Shown: positions 9,485-17,936 of the stretch, piece by piece
Layout: every line of letters starts with the position of its first letter
Numbering within the stretch: position 1 is the first letter of the stretch
Origin: an uncultured Polaribacter sp.
GTDB lineage: Bacteria; Bacteroidota; Bacteroidia; Flavobacteriales; Flavobacteriaceae
DNA length: 64,000 nucleotides
Assembly (NCBI GenBank): GCA_943788865.1
Contig: CALSRX010000001.1
Location: 348,135-412,134, forward strand
Direction: 5' to 3'
Position numbers and translations under genes: made by a program
Notes under the pieces: generated by a model
Database searches by the model: none
Told to the model about the DNA's origin: nothing
Seen by the model: only the letters and a program-made list of their open reading frames with translations

Positions 9485-10186
9485 ATGAAAATAGCGTTGT
9501 TAGGATATGGTAGAATGGGTAAAGAAATAGAAAAAATAGCTTTACAAAGAGGACATGAAATTGTTATAAAATCAAACTCAAACTCAACATATACAATTAC
9601 AGATGCAGATGTTGCAATAGATTTTAGCCTTCCAACATCCGCAGTTCACAATATTTCAACTTGCATTAAAAATCAAGTACCTGTTATTTCTGGAACCACA
9701 GGTTGGTTAGAAAACTATGACAACATTGTAGATTTCTGTAAAGAAAAAAATGGCGCATTTTTATACGCTTCAAATTTTAGCATTGGAGTCAACATTTTTT
9801 TTGAGCTCAATAAACAGTTAGCTAAAATGATGAATACCTTTGACGACTATAACATCTCTTTAGAAGAAATTCACCATACAAAAAAGCTTGATGCCCCAAG
9901 TGGAACAGCTATTACACTGGCAGAAGGGATTATTGAAAATAGCTCAAAATCAAGATGGAATTCAGAAAGCGAAAGTTCATCAGAAAGTATTCCAATAACA
10001 TCAAAAAGAATTGGAGATACACCAGGAACACATGTCGTTAATTACACATCAGAAGTTGATGCTATAGAAATTAAACATACAGCACACAAAAGAGAAGGAT
10101 TTGCGCTGGGAGCTGTTGTTGCTGCAGAATGGATATTAAATAAAAAAGGCATTTTTACAATGAACGATGTGTTAAACATTGGTTAA
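9485..10186 (+). CDS. dapB: 4-hydroxy-tetrahydrodipicolinate reductase DapB
   Basis: Reduces 4-hydroxy-tetrahydrodipicolinate with NAD(P)H in the lysine/diaminopimelate pathway in the cytoplasm. The N-terminus MKIALLGYGRMGKEIEKIA is the Rossmann GxGxxG site. VAIDFSLPTSA and ISGTTGWL are the conserved dinucleotide and substrate loops, and EIHHTKKLDAPSGTAITLA is the signature with the catalytic His-His and Lys. At 233 aa it is normal for the short Bacteroidota form. It starts 1 nt after the DUF5683 stop, so it is co-transcribed with parAB. It feeds cell-wall precursor supply next to the signal peptidase gene. Confidence 0.95.
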   Translation: MKIALLGYGRMGKEIEKIALQRGHEIVIKSNSNSTYTITDADVAIDFSLPTSAVHNISTCIKNQVPVISGTTGWLENYDNIVDFCKEKNGAFLYASNFSIGVNIFFELNKQLAKMMNTFDDYNISLEEIHHTKKLDAPSGTAITLAEGIIENSSKSRWNSESESSSESIPITSKRIGDTPGTHVVNYTSEVDAIEIKHTAHKREGFALGAVVAAEWILNKKGIFTMNDVLNIG

Positions 10187-10275
10187 AGGATGTAACTATT
10201 TTTAACAAAACAAACTAATAAACTATTATTACGATACCGTTTTCTAAATAGAAAGCAATCAAAAAAATATAAATT

Positions 10276-11853
10276 ATGACATTTACAGAATGGTTTTTAT
10301 TCTTTTTAGCAATTCAAGTTATTCACTTTTTAGCTACTTGGAAACTATATATAAAAGCTGGCAGAAAAGCTTGGGAAGCAATTGTACCTATTTACAACGC
10401 AATTGTATTGATGCAAATTATAAATCGTCCAAAATGGTGGACCATCTTATTGTTTGTCCCTATTGTAAATTTGTTAATGTTCCCCATTATTTGGGTAGAA
10501 ACGAGCAGAAGTTTTGGTCATTATAAAAAACCAGATACTATACTTTCCATTATAACCTTAGGTTTTTATTTATTTTATATCAATTATTTTTCTAAAAACC
10601 AATATGTAAAAGACAGAAGTTTAGATCCTAGAAGTGCTCTTGGAGAATGGATTAGTTCTATTGCTTTTGCCATTATTGCAGCTACGTTGGTGCATACATA
10701 TTTTATGCAGCCCTATACAATTCCGACTTCTTCCTTAGAAAAAACATTGTATGTAGGTGATTTTTTATTTGTGAGTAAATTCCATTATGGTGCAAGGGTT
10801 CCAATGACTGCTGTTTCTGCACCGATGGTTCATGACACATTACCAATCATAGGGAAATCTTATGTATCAGATTCTAACGATCAAAATTCAATAGCAAACA
10901 AATTATCATTTCCTTATATGCGTTTGCCAGGAATTCAAAAAATAAAACGCAATGATATTGTAGTGTTTAGTTGGCCTGCAGATTCTTTAAAATTAATGTG
11001 GGGAGATACCTCTGGAAAATTCACTTACAAACCCATAGACAAAAGAACCAATTATGTAAAACGTGCAGTTGGTGTTGCTGGAGATTCTTTAGAAATTAGA
11101 GATGGTTATGTGTATATAAACGGAAAAAGAACTGTTTTGCCTGACAGAGCAAAACCACAATACTTTTTTACTGTTGATACAGGCGGAAAACAATTTAGCC
11201 AAGGAGCCGCAAAAAGATACAACATTAGAGAATATGGCTTTGATAACGGGAAGTTTATCTTGAATTTAACTGATGAAGAGGCTGCATTGATTAAAAACAA
11301 CCCTATTGTAAAAAGTGTTGTAAAGAACATAGAACCAAAAGGAACATTTAATAAAGACTTGTTTCCGCATAGTCCACAATACTTATGGAGTCAAGATAAT
11401 TATGGTCCAATATATATTCCTAAAAAAGGAGACAAAATTGAATTAAATGAAAAATCGATGCCCTTTTATGAGCAAATCATAAGAAGGTATGAGCATAACA
11501 ATTTATCCATTGTTGGGAATGAATTTTATTTAAATGGGAAAAAAGCGACTTCTTATACCTTTAAGCAAGATTATTATTGGATGATGGGAGATAACAGACA
11601 AAACTCTTTAGATGCACGATTCTGGGGCTATGTCCCGTTTGATCATGTTGTGGGAAAACCTGTATTTATTTGGTTAAGCTGGGATCCTAATGCCAAAGGA
11701 TTTGCAAAATTTGCTTCTATTCGCTGGGATAGAATGTTTACAACAGTAGGTGGAACTGGCGAACCCGTTTCTTACTTTAAATTTTTCTTAATTGCCTTGA
11801 TGGGTTATTTTGTCATTAATTATTATAGAAAAAAGAAAAAAGACACCAAATAA
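10276..11853 (+). CDS. lepB: Signal peptidase I (long Bacteroidota form)
   Basis: Inner-membrane serine/lysine protease that removes signal peptides from Sec-exported proteins. At 525 aa it is the long Bacteroidota version. Residues 1-110 hold three or four membrane segments (a DUF5684-like region). A further segment lies near 122-140, just before the catalytic motif IPTSSLEKTL with Ser153 as likely nucleophile. The general base is Lys262 in NYVKRAVGVAGDSLEI. The last conserved box is MMGDNRQNSLDARFWGYVP, followed by a C-terminal membrane anchor and a lysine tail. A long insertion lies between the Lys box and the last box. Its last codons and stop lie in a hairpin shared with the wbqC start. 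Confidence 0.9.
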   Translation: MTFTEWFLFFLAIQVIHFLATWKLYIKAGRKAWEAIVPIYNAIVLMQIINRPKWWTILLFVPIVNLLMFPIIWVETSRSFGHYKKPDTILSIITLGFYLFYINYFSKNQYVKDRSLDPRSALGEWISSIAFAIIAATLVHTYFMQPYTIPTSSLEKTLYVGDFLFVSKFHYGARVPMTAVSAPMVHDTLPIIGKSYVSDSNDQNSIANKLSFPYMRLPGIQKIKRNDIVVFSWPADSLKLMWGDTSGKFTYKPIDKRTNYVKRAVGVAGDSLEIRDGYVYINGKRTVLPDRAKPQYFFTVDTGGKQFSQGAAKRYNIREYGFDNGKFILNLTDEEAALIKNNPIVKSVVKNIEPKGTFNKDLFPHSPQYLWSQDNYGPIYIPKKGDKIELNEKSMPFYEQIIRRYEHNNLSIVGNEFYLNGKKATSYTFKQDYYWMMGDNRQNSLDARFWGYVPFDHVVGKPVFIWLSWDPNAKGFAKFASIRWDRMFTTVGGTGEPVSYFKFFLIALMGYFVINYYRKKKKDTK

Positions 11854-11864
11854 ATGTCTTTTTT
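11836..11864 (+). terminator. Hairpin with T tract spanning the lepB stop and wbqC start
   Basis: AAAAAAGACA (11836-11845) pairs with TGTCTTTTTT (11855-11864). The 9-nt loop holds the lepB TAA and the first base of the wbqC ATG, and the T run continues into wbqC codons. It looks like an intrinsic terminator placed on a gene junction. It may act as an attenuator or be a chance product of A-rich and T-rich codons. Confidence 0.4.
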
Positions 11865-12480
11865 TATACCCACATACTTCTCTCCTATTTCACAATATAT
11901 AACCATTGTGAATTCAGATGAAGTATTGTTTGAAACTGAAGATAATTTTCAGAAACAAACGTATAGAAATCGTTGTTATATTTATGGTCCCAACGGGAAA
12001 CAATTATTAAACATCCCCATAAAACACAGCAGTAATTCTACTAAAAAAAAGACGAAAGATACGTTAGTAGATAATTCTGTAGCTTGGCAAAAGCAACATT
12101 TAAAATCCATTCAAATAGCCTACAGAAATTCACCTTTTTTCGAGTTTTACCAAGATGACTTACTACCAATATTCTTAAAAGAGCACAAATATTTATTAGA
12201 TCTTAATATAGAAACCTATCTATATATTACAGATGCACTTCAAATTTCAAGTGTCTATAAAAAGACAGAAGAATATATACATAATACTAAAAATGATTTT
12301 CGTTTTTTAGCCAATTCAAAACTAGAACATCCATACAAGTTTAAACCTTACACACAAATGTTTGATGATAAGTTTGGATTTATAAAAAATTTATCAGTTT
12401 TGGATTTACTCTTTATGGAAGGTCCGAATGCAATTAGTTTTTTAGAAAACAATAAACATAAATTAACAAATTGCTTTTGA
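11854..12480 (+). CDS. WbqC family protein
   Basis: A 208-residue protein of the WbqC family, found in O-antigen and other surface-polysaccharide clusters; its enzymatic activity is unproven. The N-terminus has the hallmark PTYFSPISQY, followed by FETEDNFQKQTYRNR and GKQLLNIPIKHS, then WQKQHLKSIQIAYRNSPFFE and YQDDLLPIF. There is no signal peptide, so it is cytoplasmic. It starts directly after the lepB stop with no spacer, so it is probably coupled to lepB. Being close to the glycan cluster that begins at 12.9 kb fits a surface-glycan role, but that is only context. Confidence 0.85.
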   Translation: MSFFIPTYFSPISQYITIVNSDEVLFETEDNFQKQTYRNRCYIYGPNGKQLLNIPIKHSSNSTKKKTKDTLVDNSVAWQKQHLKSIQIAYRNSPFFEFYQDDLLPIFLKEHKYLLDLNIETYLYITDALQISSVYKKTEEYIHNTKNDFRFLANSKLEHPYKFKPYTQMFDDKFGFIKNLSVLDLLFMEGPNAISFLENNKHKLTNCF

Positions 12481-12582
12481 TTTTTTTGTAGCTTTAAAGT
12501 CAAATTAAGAATAGTTGTCCTCAAATTATTTACAATAGAAAAGGCTTGTTTAAGGATAAGTCTTTTTTATTTTTACTCTACT

Positions 12583-12891
12583 ATGGATTTAAAATTTATC
12601 ATACATTATAGTTTTCATTTTATAGTTCCTTTGCTCATAGCTATATTCTTTTTTAAAGAAAATTGGAAAAAAGTATATTTTGTTTTTATTGCTACAATGT
12701 TAATCGATTTAGATCATCTATTAGCTTCTCCTATTTTTGACCCAAATAGATGTAGCATCAATTTTCATCCGCTGCATAGTTATATTGCAATTGCAATATA
12801 TTTTCTATTCATCTTTTGGAAAAAATCTAGAATTTTAGCAATTGGACTGCTATTACATATACTTGCAGATACTATTGATTGCTTTTTGTAA
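12583..12891 (+). CDS. DUF6122 family membrane protein
   Basis: A 102-residue hydrophobic protein with about four membrane segments. Conserved acidic and His residues lie at IDLDHLLA (near residue 45) and FHPLHSY (near 66), with a final HILADTIDC. These resemble metal-binding motifs of small membrane hydrolases such as YdjM-type metal-dependent hydrolases. I recognise it as the DUF6122 family of Bacteroidota; the function is unknown. It follows wbqC after 100 nt. Its 3' end overlaps the oppositely oriented flippase gene by 20 nt, so the two genes converge. Confidence 0.75.
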   Translation: MDLKFIIHYSFHFIVPLLIAIFFFKENWKKVYFVFIATMLIDLDHLLASPIFDPNRCSINFHPLHSYIAIAIYFLFIFWKKSRILAIGLLLHILADTIDCFL

Positions 12892-14332
12892 TTTTATCAA
12901 TAATGGTATTAATATCCGAAGAAATATTCAGTTTATAAACAATTGCCATATAGCAAAAAGTAATTAACAAACCTTTTAAACCAATATTGACAATGGGGTG
13001 AAATGGAAAGCTCCAAAAGAAAAACAACCCATACAAGCATCCTAAAACAACTAGTAAATAAATTGTTTTAGTAGTATAAGGCAGAATATTAAATTTCTTT
13101 TTTACATATCCGATTTTTATTGTGTTAAAAACCAACAACACAAGTAGTGTAGACATTGCGGCACCGTTCATTTTATACAAAGAAATGAGCCAATTATTTA
13201 AAATAATTACAGCTAACGCCATAGCAACCGAATAAGGTAATAAAATTTTATAGTATTTAGAGTTAGAAATAATATCGCCATTATTACCTATAGACATGGT
13301 ATATAGTTTAGCGATAGAAATCATAAGCACAACCCAAACTCCTTGAGAATATTTATCATCAATTAACAAATAAAGTTGATCGATATTTAAGTTAATCAGC
13401 AAGAAAAACAACCCACAGATTAATAATAAATTAATAGATGTGCTCTTGTACAGTTTTTCTATTTCAGCCTTATTATTTTCATTTAGAGCTTTAGCAGTAA
13501 TTGGCTGTACAATTTGCGCCATTGCTCTACCTGGAGCTTCTAACAAAGAGGCTATATAAACTCCTACCGAATAATAAGCAGCATAGGCAATGGCTTCTTT
13601 CTGCGGAATCATAAACTTATCAATATCTAATAAAATTGCCCCTGCAGAACCTGCTAATATAATAAACGAAGCATATTTAAATACTTCTTTATAATTTTCT
13701 GGTAAACTAAACGTAAAGACAGGTGTATATAATTTTAATGCGTATAAAAGCATTACTAAAGCACGTAAAAAATAAGCCCCGGTTAAATAATAAATAAACT
13801 CAACTTGATCAATCACTTTCAAAAAAACCAATATCAACAAAATCATGGCTGTAATTCTAGAGAACATTTCTTTTAAAATGTTCCCAAAAACCGATTGCAT
13901 TTGCACTTTTGCCCAAGCATAAAAAATTTCGAAGTAGGCTGTAGCAATAGCGACCAAATATATAACCCAAGTAAAATCTTTAATTATTGCGTTTTCTAAA
14001 GACAAATAGTTGCTAATTTGCTCGTAAAAAATAGTTCCAAAAAAGCCAAAAGGTAATGCTATAAGCAACGGAAACAATAATGATGCGCTTAAAAATTTAT
14101 CTCTTTCTAATTTTGAAGTATAAGAAGAAAAAAACTTGACAATAGAATATTGCACACCAAACGCTGTTAGTGGCATTAATAAGTTTGCTGTTGATAATAA
14201 ATACGTAACCAACCCATAATATTCATCAGTTAGAAAATTGGTGTATAAAAACAATGCATTAACACCACCAATTCCGAATGCGGCAAAAGTGATAACAGTG
14301 TTTTTAAATGATTGATTTAATACAATTCCCAA
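12872..14332 (-). CDS. Polysaccharide flippase (Wzx/MOP type)
   Basis: Integral membrane flippase (486 aa, about 12-14 hydrophobic segments) of the MVF/polysaccharide-transporter superfamily that moves lipid-linked oligosaccharide across the inner membrane. The start SFKNTVITFAAFGIGGVNAL and the PLTAFGVQYSIVKFFSSY segment are typical. No short catalytic motif exists in this family, so the call rests on length, hydrophobic profile and neighbours. It is the last gene of a minus-strand run with wecB and two glycosyltransferases, 8 nt after wecB. The exact substrate is unknown. Confidence 0.85.
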   Translation of the reverse strand: MGIVLNQSFKNTVITFAAFGIGGVNALFLYTNFLTDEYYGLVTYLLSTANLLMPLTAFGVQYSIVKFFSSYTSKLERDKFLSASLLFPLLIALPFGFFGTIFYEQISNYLSLENAIIKDFTWVIYLVAIATAYFEIFYAWAKVQMQSVFGNILKEMFSRITAMILLILVFLKVIDQVEFIYYLTGAYFLRALVMLLYALKLYTPVFTFSLPENYKEVFKYASFIILAGSAGAILLDIDKFMIPQKEAIAYAAYYSVGVYIASLLEAPGRAMAQIVQPITAKALNENNKAEIEKLYKSTSINLLLICGLFFLLINLNIDQLYLLIDDKYSQGVWVVLMISIAKLYTMSIGNNGDIISNSKYYKILLPYSVAMALAVIILNNWLISLYKMNGAAMSTLLVLLVFNTIKIGYVKKKFNILPYTTKTIYLLVVLGCLYGLFFFWSFPFHPIVNIGLKGLLITFCYMAIVYKLNISSDINTIIDKITKSNQ

Positions 14333-14340
14333 TGAAAAAA

Positions 14341-15426
14341 TTATTTAGTTAGCAATGTTACAATAGATTGATAAATACTTTCTCCTACGTTATTCCCGTA
14401 CAATTCTTTATCAAAATTCATGGCAGCGTTTTTAAACACATTAAATGCATTTACAATTTTAGATTCACTACTTCCAACGATTTCTGCAAATCCGTTTTCA
14501 ACCAACTCAACCCATTCTGTTTCTTCTCTTGCAATAATGCAATTCTTTTTATTAAAAAAAGCTTCTTTTTGCAATCCACCGCTATCAGAAATTACTAGTT
14601 TACAATGTTTTAATAATTCTAACATTGCAAAATAACCAACAGGGTCAATAAAAGTAATCTTAGGATGTATATTGTGTTGTTCTACTATTTTTTTGGTTCT
14701 TGGATGTAATGGTAAAACCACCTTACATGTTTTATGGATTTCTTCTAAAGCTGCAAAAATCGACTTTAATTTATGTACATCATCTGTGTTTTCTTGTCTA
14801 TGAATTGTAGCTAAGACAAACTCGTTCTTTATCAAATCCAAATCAGAAATTATTGAAGATTTAATTGCTGATATTTTGCTATAAAACTCAACGGCATCTT
14901 TCATAATATCGCCATTCTTTACAATGTGACCTGGGAGATTATCAAAACCTTCATTGTGTAGGTTTTTGATTGCTGTCTCTGATGGACAACACAACAAATC
15001 TGAAATTCGATCTGTTAATATTCGATTGATTTCTTCTGGCATTTTCATGTTAAAAGAACGCAACCCTGCTTCTATATGAATTACTTTTATATGTAGTTTT
15101 TTAGCAGCCAAAGAGCCTGCAATTGTAGAATTTGTATCACCATAAACCACAACAGCATCTGGTTTCTCTTCCAACAAAATAGCTTCAATTTTTTCCAACA
15201 TTTGTCCAGTCATGGCTCCATGACTTAAACTATTTATGTCTAAATTATATGTGGGCTTTGGAATTTCCATTTCATCAAAAAAAACAGCACTCATATTGGC
15301 ATCAAAATGTTGCCCAGTATGAATAATAACTTCCTCGATTTGATTGTGTTGTTTTATCACTCTACTTAAAACAGCAGCTTTAACAAATTGTGGTCTTGCT
15401 CCTAAAATTGTGATTATTTTTTTCAT
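14341..15426 (-). CDS. wecB: UDP-N-acetylglucosamine 2-epimerase (non-hydrolysing)
   Basis: Interconverts UDP-GlcNAc and UDP-ManNAc for surface-glycan synthesis in the cytoplasm (361 aa, full length). The N-terminus ILGARPQFVKAAVLSR is the family signature. IHTGQHFDANMSAVFFDE, VVYGDTNSTIAGSLAA and HIEAGLRSFN follow; the last is the catalytic-loop region. ATIHRQENTDD and SDSGGLQKEAF near the C-terminus form the nucleotide site. It lies 6 nt downstream of a glycosyltransferase in the same direction. It implies that ManNAc or a derivative is part of the glycan made by this cluster. Confidence 0.95.
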   Translation of the reverse strand: MKKIITILGARPQFVKAAVLSRVIKQHNQIEEVIIHTGQHFDANMSAVFFDEMEIPKPTYNLDINSLSHGAMTGQMLEKIEAILLEEKPDAVVVYGDTNSTIAGSLAAKKLHIKVIHIEAGLRSFNMKMPEEINRILTDRISDLLCCPSETAIKNLHNEGFDNLPGHIVKNGDIMKDAVEFYSKISAIKSSIISDLDLIKNEFVLATIHRQENTDDVHKLKSIFAALEEIHKTCKVVLPLHPRTKKIVEQHNIHPKITFIDPVGYFAMLELLKHCKLVISDSGGLQKEAFFNKKNCIIAREETEWVELVENGFAEIVGSSESKIVNAFNVFKNAAMNFDKELYGNNVGESIYQSIVTLLTK

Positions 15427-15432
15427 AAAAAA

Positions 15433-16707
15433 CTACGAAACGGTTTCTTTAATTATGTTCTCTAATTTCTGCGTTAAATTTCTACGATGATACTTTTCAA
15501 TAGTATTAGAATTTGATTTTAACTCATTTAGTTTATACAAATCATATAGCTGTAATAGTTCATTTTTTAGATTTTCTACAGCATCAAAATTGACAATGGT
15601 TCCAGAATTTGTTTCATGTAAAATCGCTGCCAAATCTCCATTTATTGGTCCGATAGCTAAGATAGGGCGTTTCGCTTGTAAATACTCAAATATTTTTCCA
15701 GTAATTATTCCTTTTGCGCTTTTTACATTATTTACACACAATAATAAAACCTGTGTTTTTTGTTGATATGTTGTTACTTCTTTATGAGATACATACCCAA
15801 TATCTAGCACATTTTCTATTTGATATTTTGCTATACTTTCTTGAACTTCTTTTGCTATTTTTCCTACAAACTGAATCTGATAATCTGCTGCAAAATCAGC
15901 ATTCTCTTTACAAATTTCAGAAATCGCTTTCCAAAGAGAAATCGGATTTCTATCAGCATTCATTAATCCAACATGAGTGAGTGTGAATTTTTTATCTAAT
16001 ATTGTTGAACTTGATTGTAGATCTGTATCAAATCCATTAGTTACTACATGAATATTTTTTGAAAATTGTTTAAAATTTTCTTTCATGGTATTGCCAATAA
16101 CAATAACTGCATCAGAATTCTTTAAAACTTCTTGCTCTTGCTGTTGATGTATTTGAAGTGACTTTTTGGTCAATGGTAGATGTTCAAAATAATCGATGTC
16201 TGTCCATGGATCTCTAAAGTCTGAAATCCATTTTACATTCAACTCTCTCTTTAATTTTAAACCAATTAAATGCAAACTATGTGGCGGCCCCGATGTAATA
16301 ACTGCATCTATTTTATGTTCTAAAAGATACTTTTTTAAATATTTAACCGAGGGTTTTATCCAGAATTTTCGTGCATCTGGAATAAAATAATTAGCTCTTA
16401 CATATTGCAAAATCCTTCCAAAAAAAGTAGGATTAGGGTTTAAAAATCCAGCTGACTCTTGTGTATTCTTCTTTTTGAAATATGAGAATATAGTATTTGG
16501 TTCCCAGATAGGTTGCTTTAAAACAGTGGTATTTTTTGGGATTTCATTTTCTAAAGAAGCATCTGTAAGTGGGTACTTTGGATTGTCAATAGTGTAAACT
16601 ACAGGTTCTATGCCAAAATCTTGTAAATATTTTACAAATTTTAGCCAACGTTGTACTCCAGAACCTCCAGATGGCGGCCAATAATATGTTACAATTAATA
16701 CTTTCAA
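15433..16707 (-). CDS. Glycosyltransferase (GT4-like)
   Basis: Predicted GT-B fold glycosyltransferase of 424 aa. The N-terminal half begins VTYYWPPSGGSGVQRWLKF, with the glycine-rich acceptor-domain loop common in GT4 enzymes. DAVITSGPPHSLHLIG and WISDFRDPWTDIDYF are typical of the sugar glycosyltransferases in flavobacterial wall or capsule clusters. The C-terminal nucleotide-sugar domain contains FEYLQAKRPILAIGP, with an E close to the usual EX7E position. It overlaps the next glycosyltransferase upstream by 4 nt, so the two are translationally coupled. Donor and acceptor are unknown. Confidence 0.85.
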   Translation of the reverse strand: MKVLIVTYYWPPSGGSGVQRWLKFVKYLQDFGIEPVVYTIDNPKYPLTDASLENEIPKNTTVLKQPIWEPNTIFSYFKKKNTQESAGFLNPNPTFFGRILQYVRANYFIPDARKFWIKPSVKYLKKYLLEHKIDAVITSGPPHSLHLIGLKLKRELNVKWISDFRDPWTDIDYFEHLPLTKKSLQIHQQQEQEVLKNSDAVIVIGNTMKENFKQFSKNIHVVTNGFDTDLQSSSTILDKKFTLTHVGLMNADRNPISLWKAISEICKENADFAADYQIQFVGKIAKEVQESIAKYQIENVLDIGYVSHKEVTTYQQKTQVLLLCVNNVKSAKGIITGKIFEYLQAKRPILAIGPINGDLAAILHETNSGTIVNFDAVENLKNELLQLYDLYKLNELKSNSNTIEKYHRRNLTQKLENIIKETVS

Positions 16708-17927
16708 TTACTTAAGTTATCGTATAAATGTACTAAGTTTTTTGAAGTAAATTCCCAATTAAGCTCACCATTTAAAGATTCATGATTTCCTTTTTGAGCT
16801 TTTTGTAGTGCTACATCGTAATTAGAATGAATTTCAAGAATTGAATTTGCAAAGCTTTGCGGATTCTCTGATTGAAAATAGGTACCGATATTAAATTGAT
16901 TGACCAATCTTTTCATTGGAGCACAATCAGAAACTAGCAAGGGCTTTCCTGATAATAAAATTTGAAAAAACTTATGTGGCACAGCACTTTCTGTATGTTC
17001 ATTTGAAATATGCGGAATAATATTTACAGAAGAATTCTTCATAATATTCACCACATTTTTAAAAGGCTCACTTCCTCTAATCTCAACAAAATCTTGTAAT
17101 TTATTTTGTACTATTAAATCTTGTAGATGTTTTTTAACATCTGTATTTGCTGGACCAACTAATACTAATAAAGCGTTCGGTATTTTCTTAGAAATTGCTT
17201 TCATTCCTAAAATAGCAGTATGCAAGCCTCTATGTGGTCCAAAACCACCAACATAAGAAATGATAAATTTATCTTCTACTCCATTAAAATAATTTGAGGC
17301 TGAATCGTCAAAGTTTTTTATAAAGTCTTTTTTTTCTGAATTAGGAACAATCACAATTCTGTCTTCAAAAATTGCATGTTGATCAATCAGTCGTTGTTTC
17401 ATTTCATCAACAACAGCAATTAGAACATCAAATTTTTTAATCATTCTAGACTCATACCTCCTCCATCTATCGTAGCTAAAAAACAACTTGTTTTTTAATC
17501 TAATAATTGGGTTTTTTCGCCAAGAAAACCAAGTTAACAAAGCTGCTGGATAATTTTCATGTAAATCTAAAACTGTTTGTAACTGCTTCTTTTTTGCAGC
17601 TATAAAAGCCGTTTTTGCCAAAGGCAAATCATGCACATGTAATACTTGAATCTTATTTTCTTTGATAAAATATGGCAGTTCATTTTTAAAAAATGGATGT
17701 ACAAAACCTACAGAAGCAATCACATCAATAATTCCTTCATGTGCCAAATTTCTGTATTCTATTTTACGAATAATTTGCACACCATTTACAACTTCGTATT
17801 CTTTTTCGTTAGGATTTTTCTTACATAAAACAAAGACCGAATGATTATTTTGTACTAAAGTTTCTGCTTCTTTACGAACTCTAATATCTGACGGATAGTT
17901 TCCGTTCAATAGCATTCCAATATTCAT
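16704..17927 (-). CDS. Glycosyltransferase (GT4 family)
   Basis: A 407-residue GT-B glycosyltransferase. The N-terminus GMLLNGNYPSDIRVRKEAE and HVHDLPLAKTAFIAAKK mark the acceptor domain, and LDLHENYPAALL is common in GT4 members. ISYVGGFGPHRGLHTAI opens the donor-binding domain, and AVPHKFFQILLSGKPLLVSD has the acidic/lysine pattern of the sugar-nucleotide site. It has no signal peptide and is cytoplasmic or membrane-associated. It sits 9 nt after YfhO and overlaps the following glycosyltransferase by 4 nt. The sugar transferred cannot be told from sequence. Confidence 0.85.
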   Translation of the reverse strand: MNIGMLLNGNYPSDIRVRKEAETLVQNNHSVFVLCKKNPNEKEYEVVNGVQIIRKIEYRNLAHEGIIDVIASVGFVHPFFKNELPYFIKENKIQVLHVHDLPLAKTAFIAAKKKQLQTVLDLHENYPAALLTWFSWRKNPIIRLKNKLFFSYDRWRRYESRMIKKFDVLIAVVDEMKQRLIDQHAIFEDRIVIVPNSEKKDFIKNFDDSASNYFNGVEDKFIISYVGGFGPHRGLHTAILGMKAISKKIPNALLVLVGPANTDVKKHLQDLIVQNKLQDFVEIRGSEPFKNVVNIMKNSSVNIIPHISNEHTESAVPHKFFQILLSGKPLLVSDCAPMKRLVNQFNIGTYFQSENPQSFANSILEIHSNYDVALQKAQKGNHESLNGELNWEFTSKNLVHLYDNLSN

Positions 17928-17936
17928 AATGCTTTT

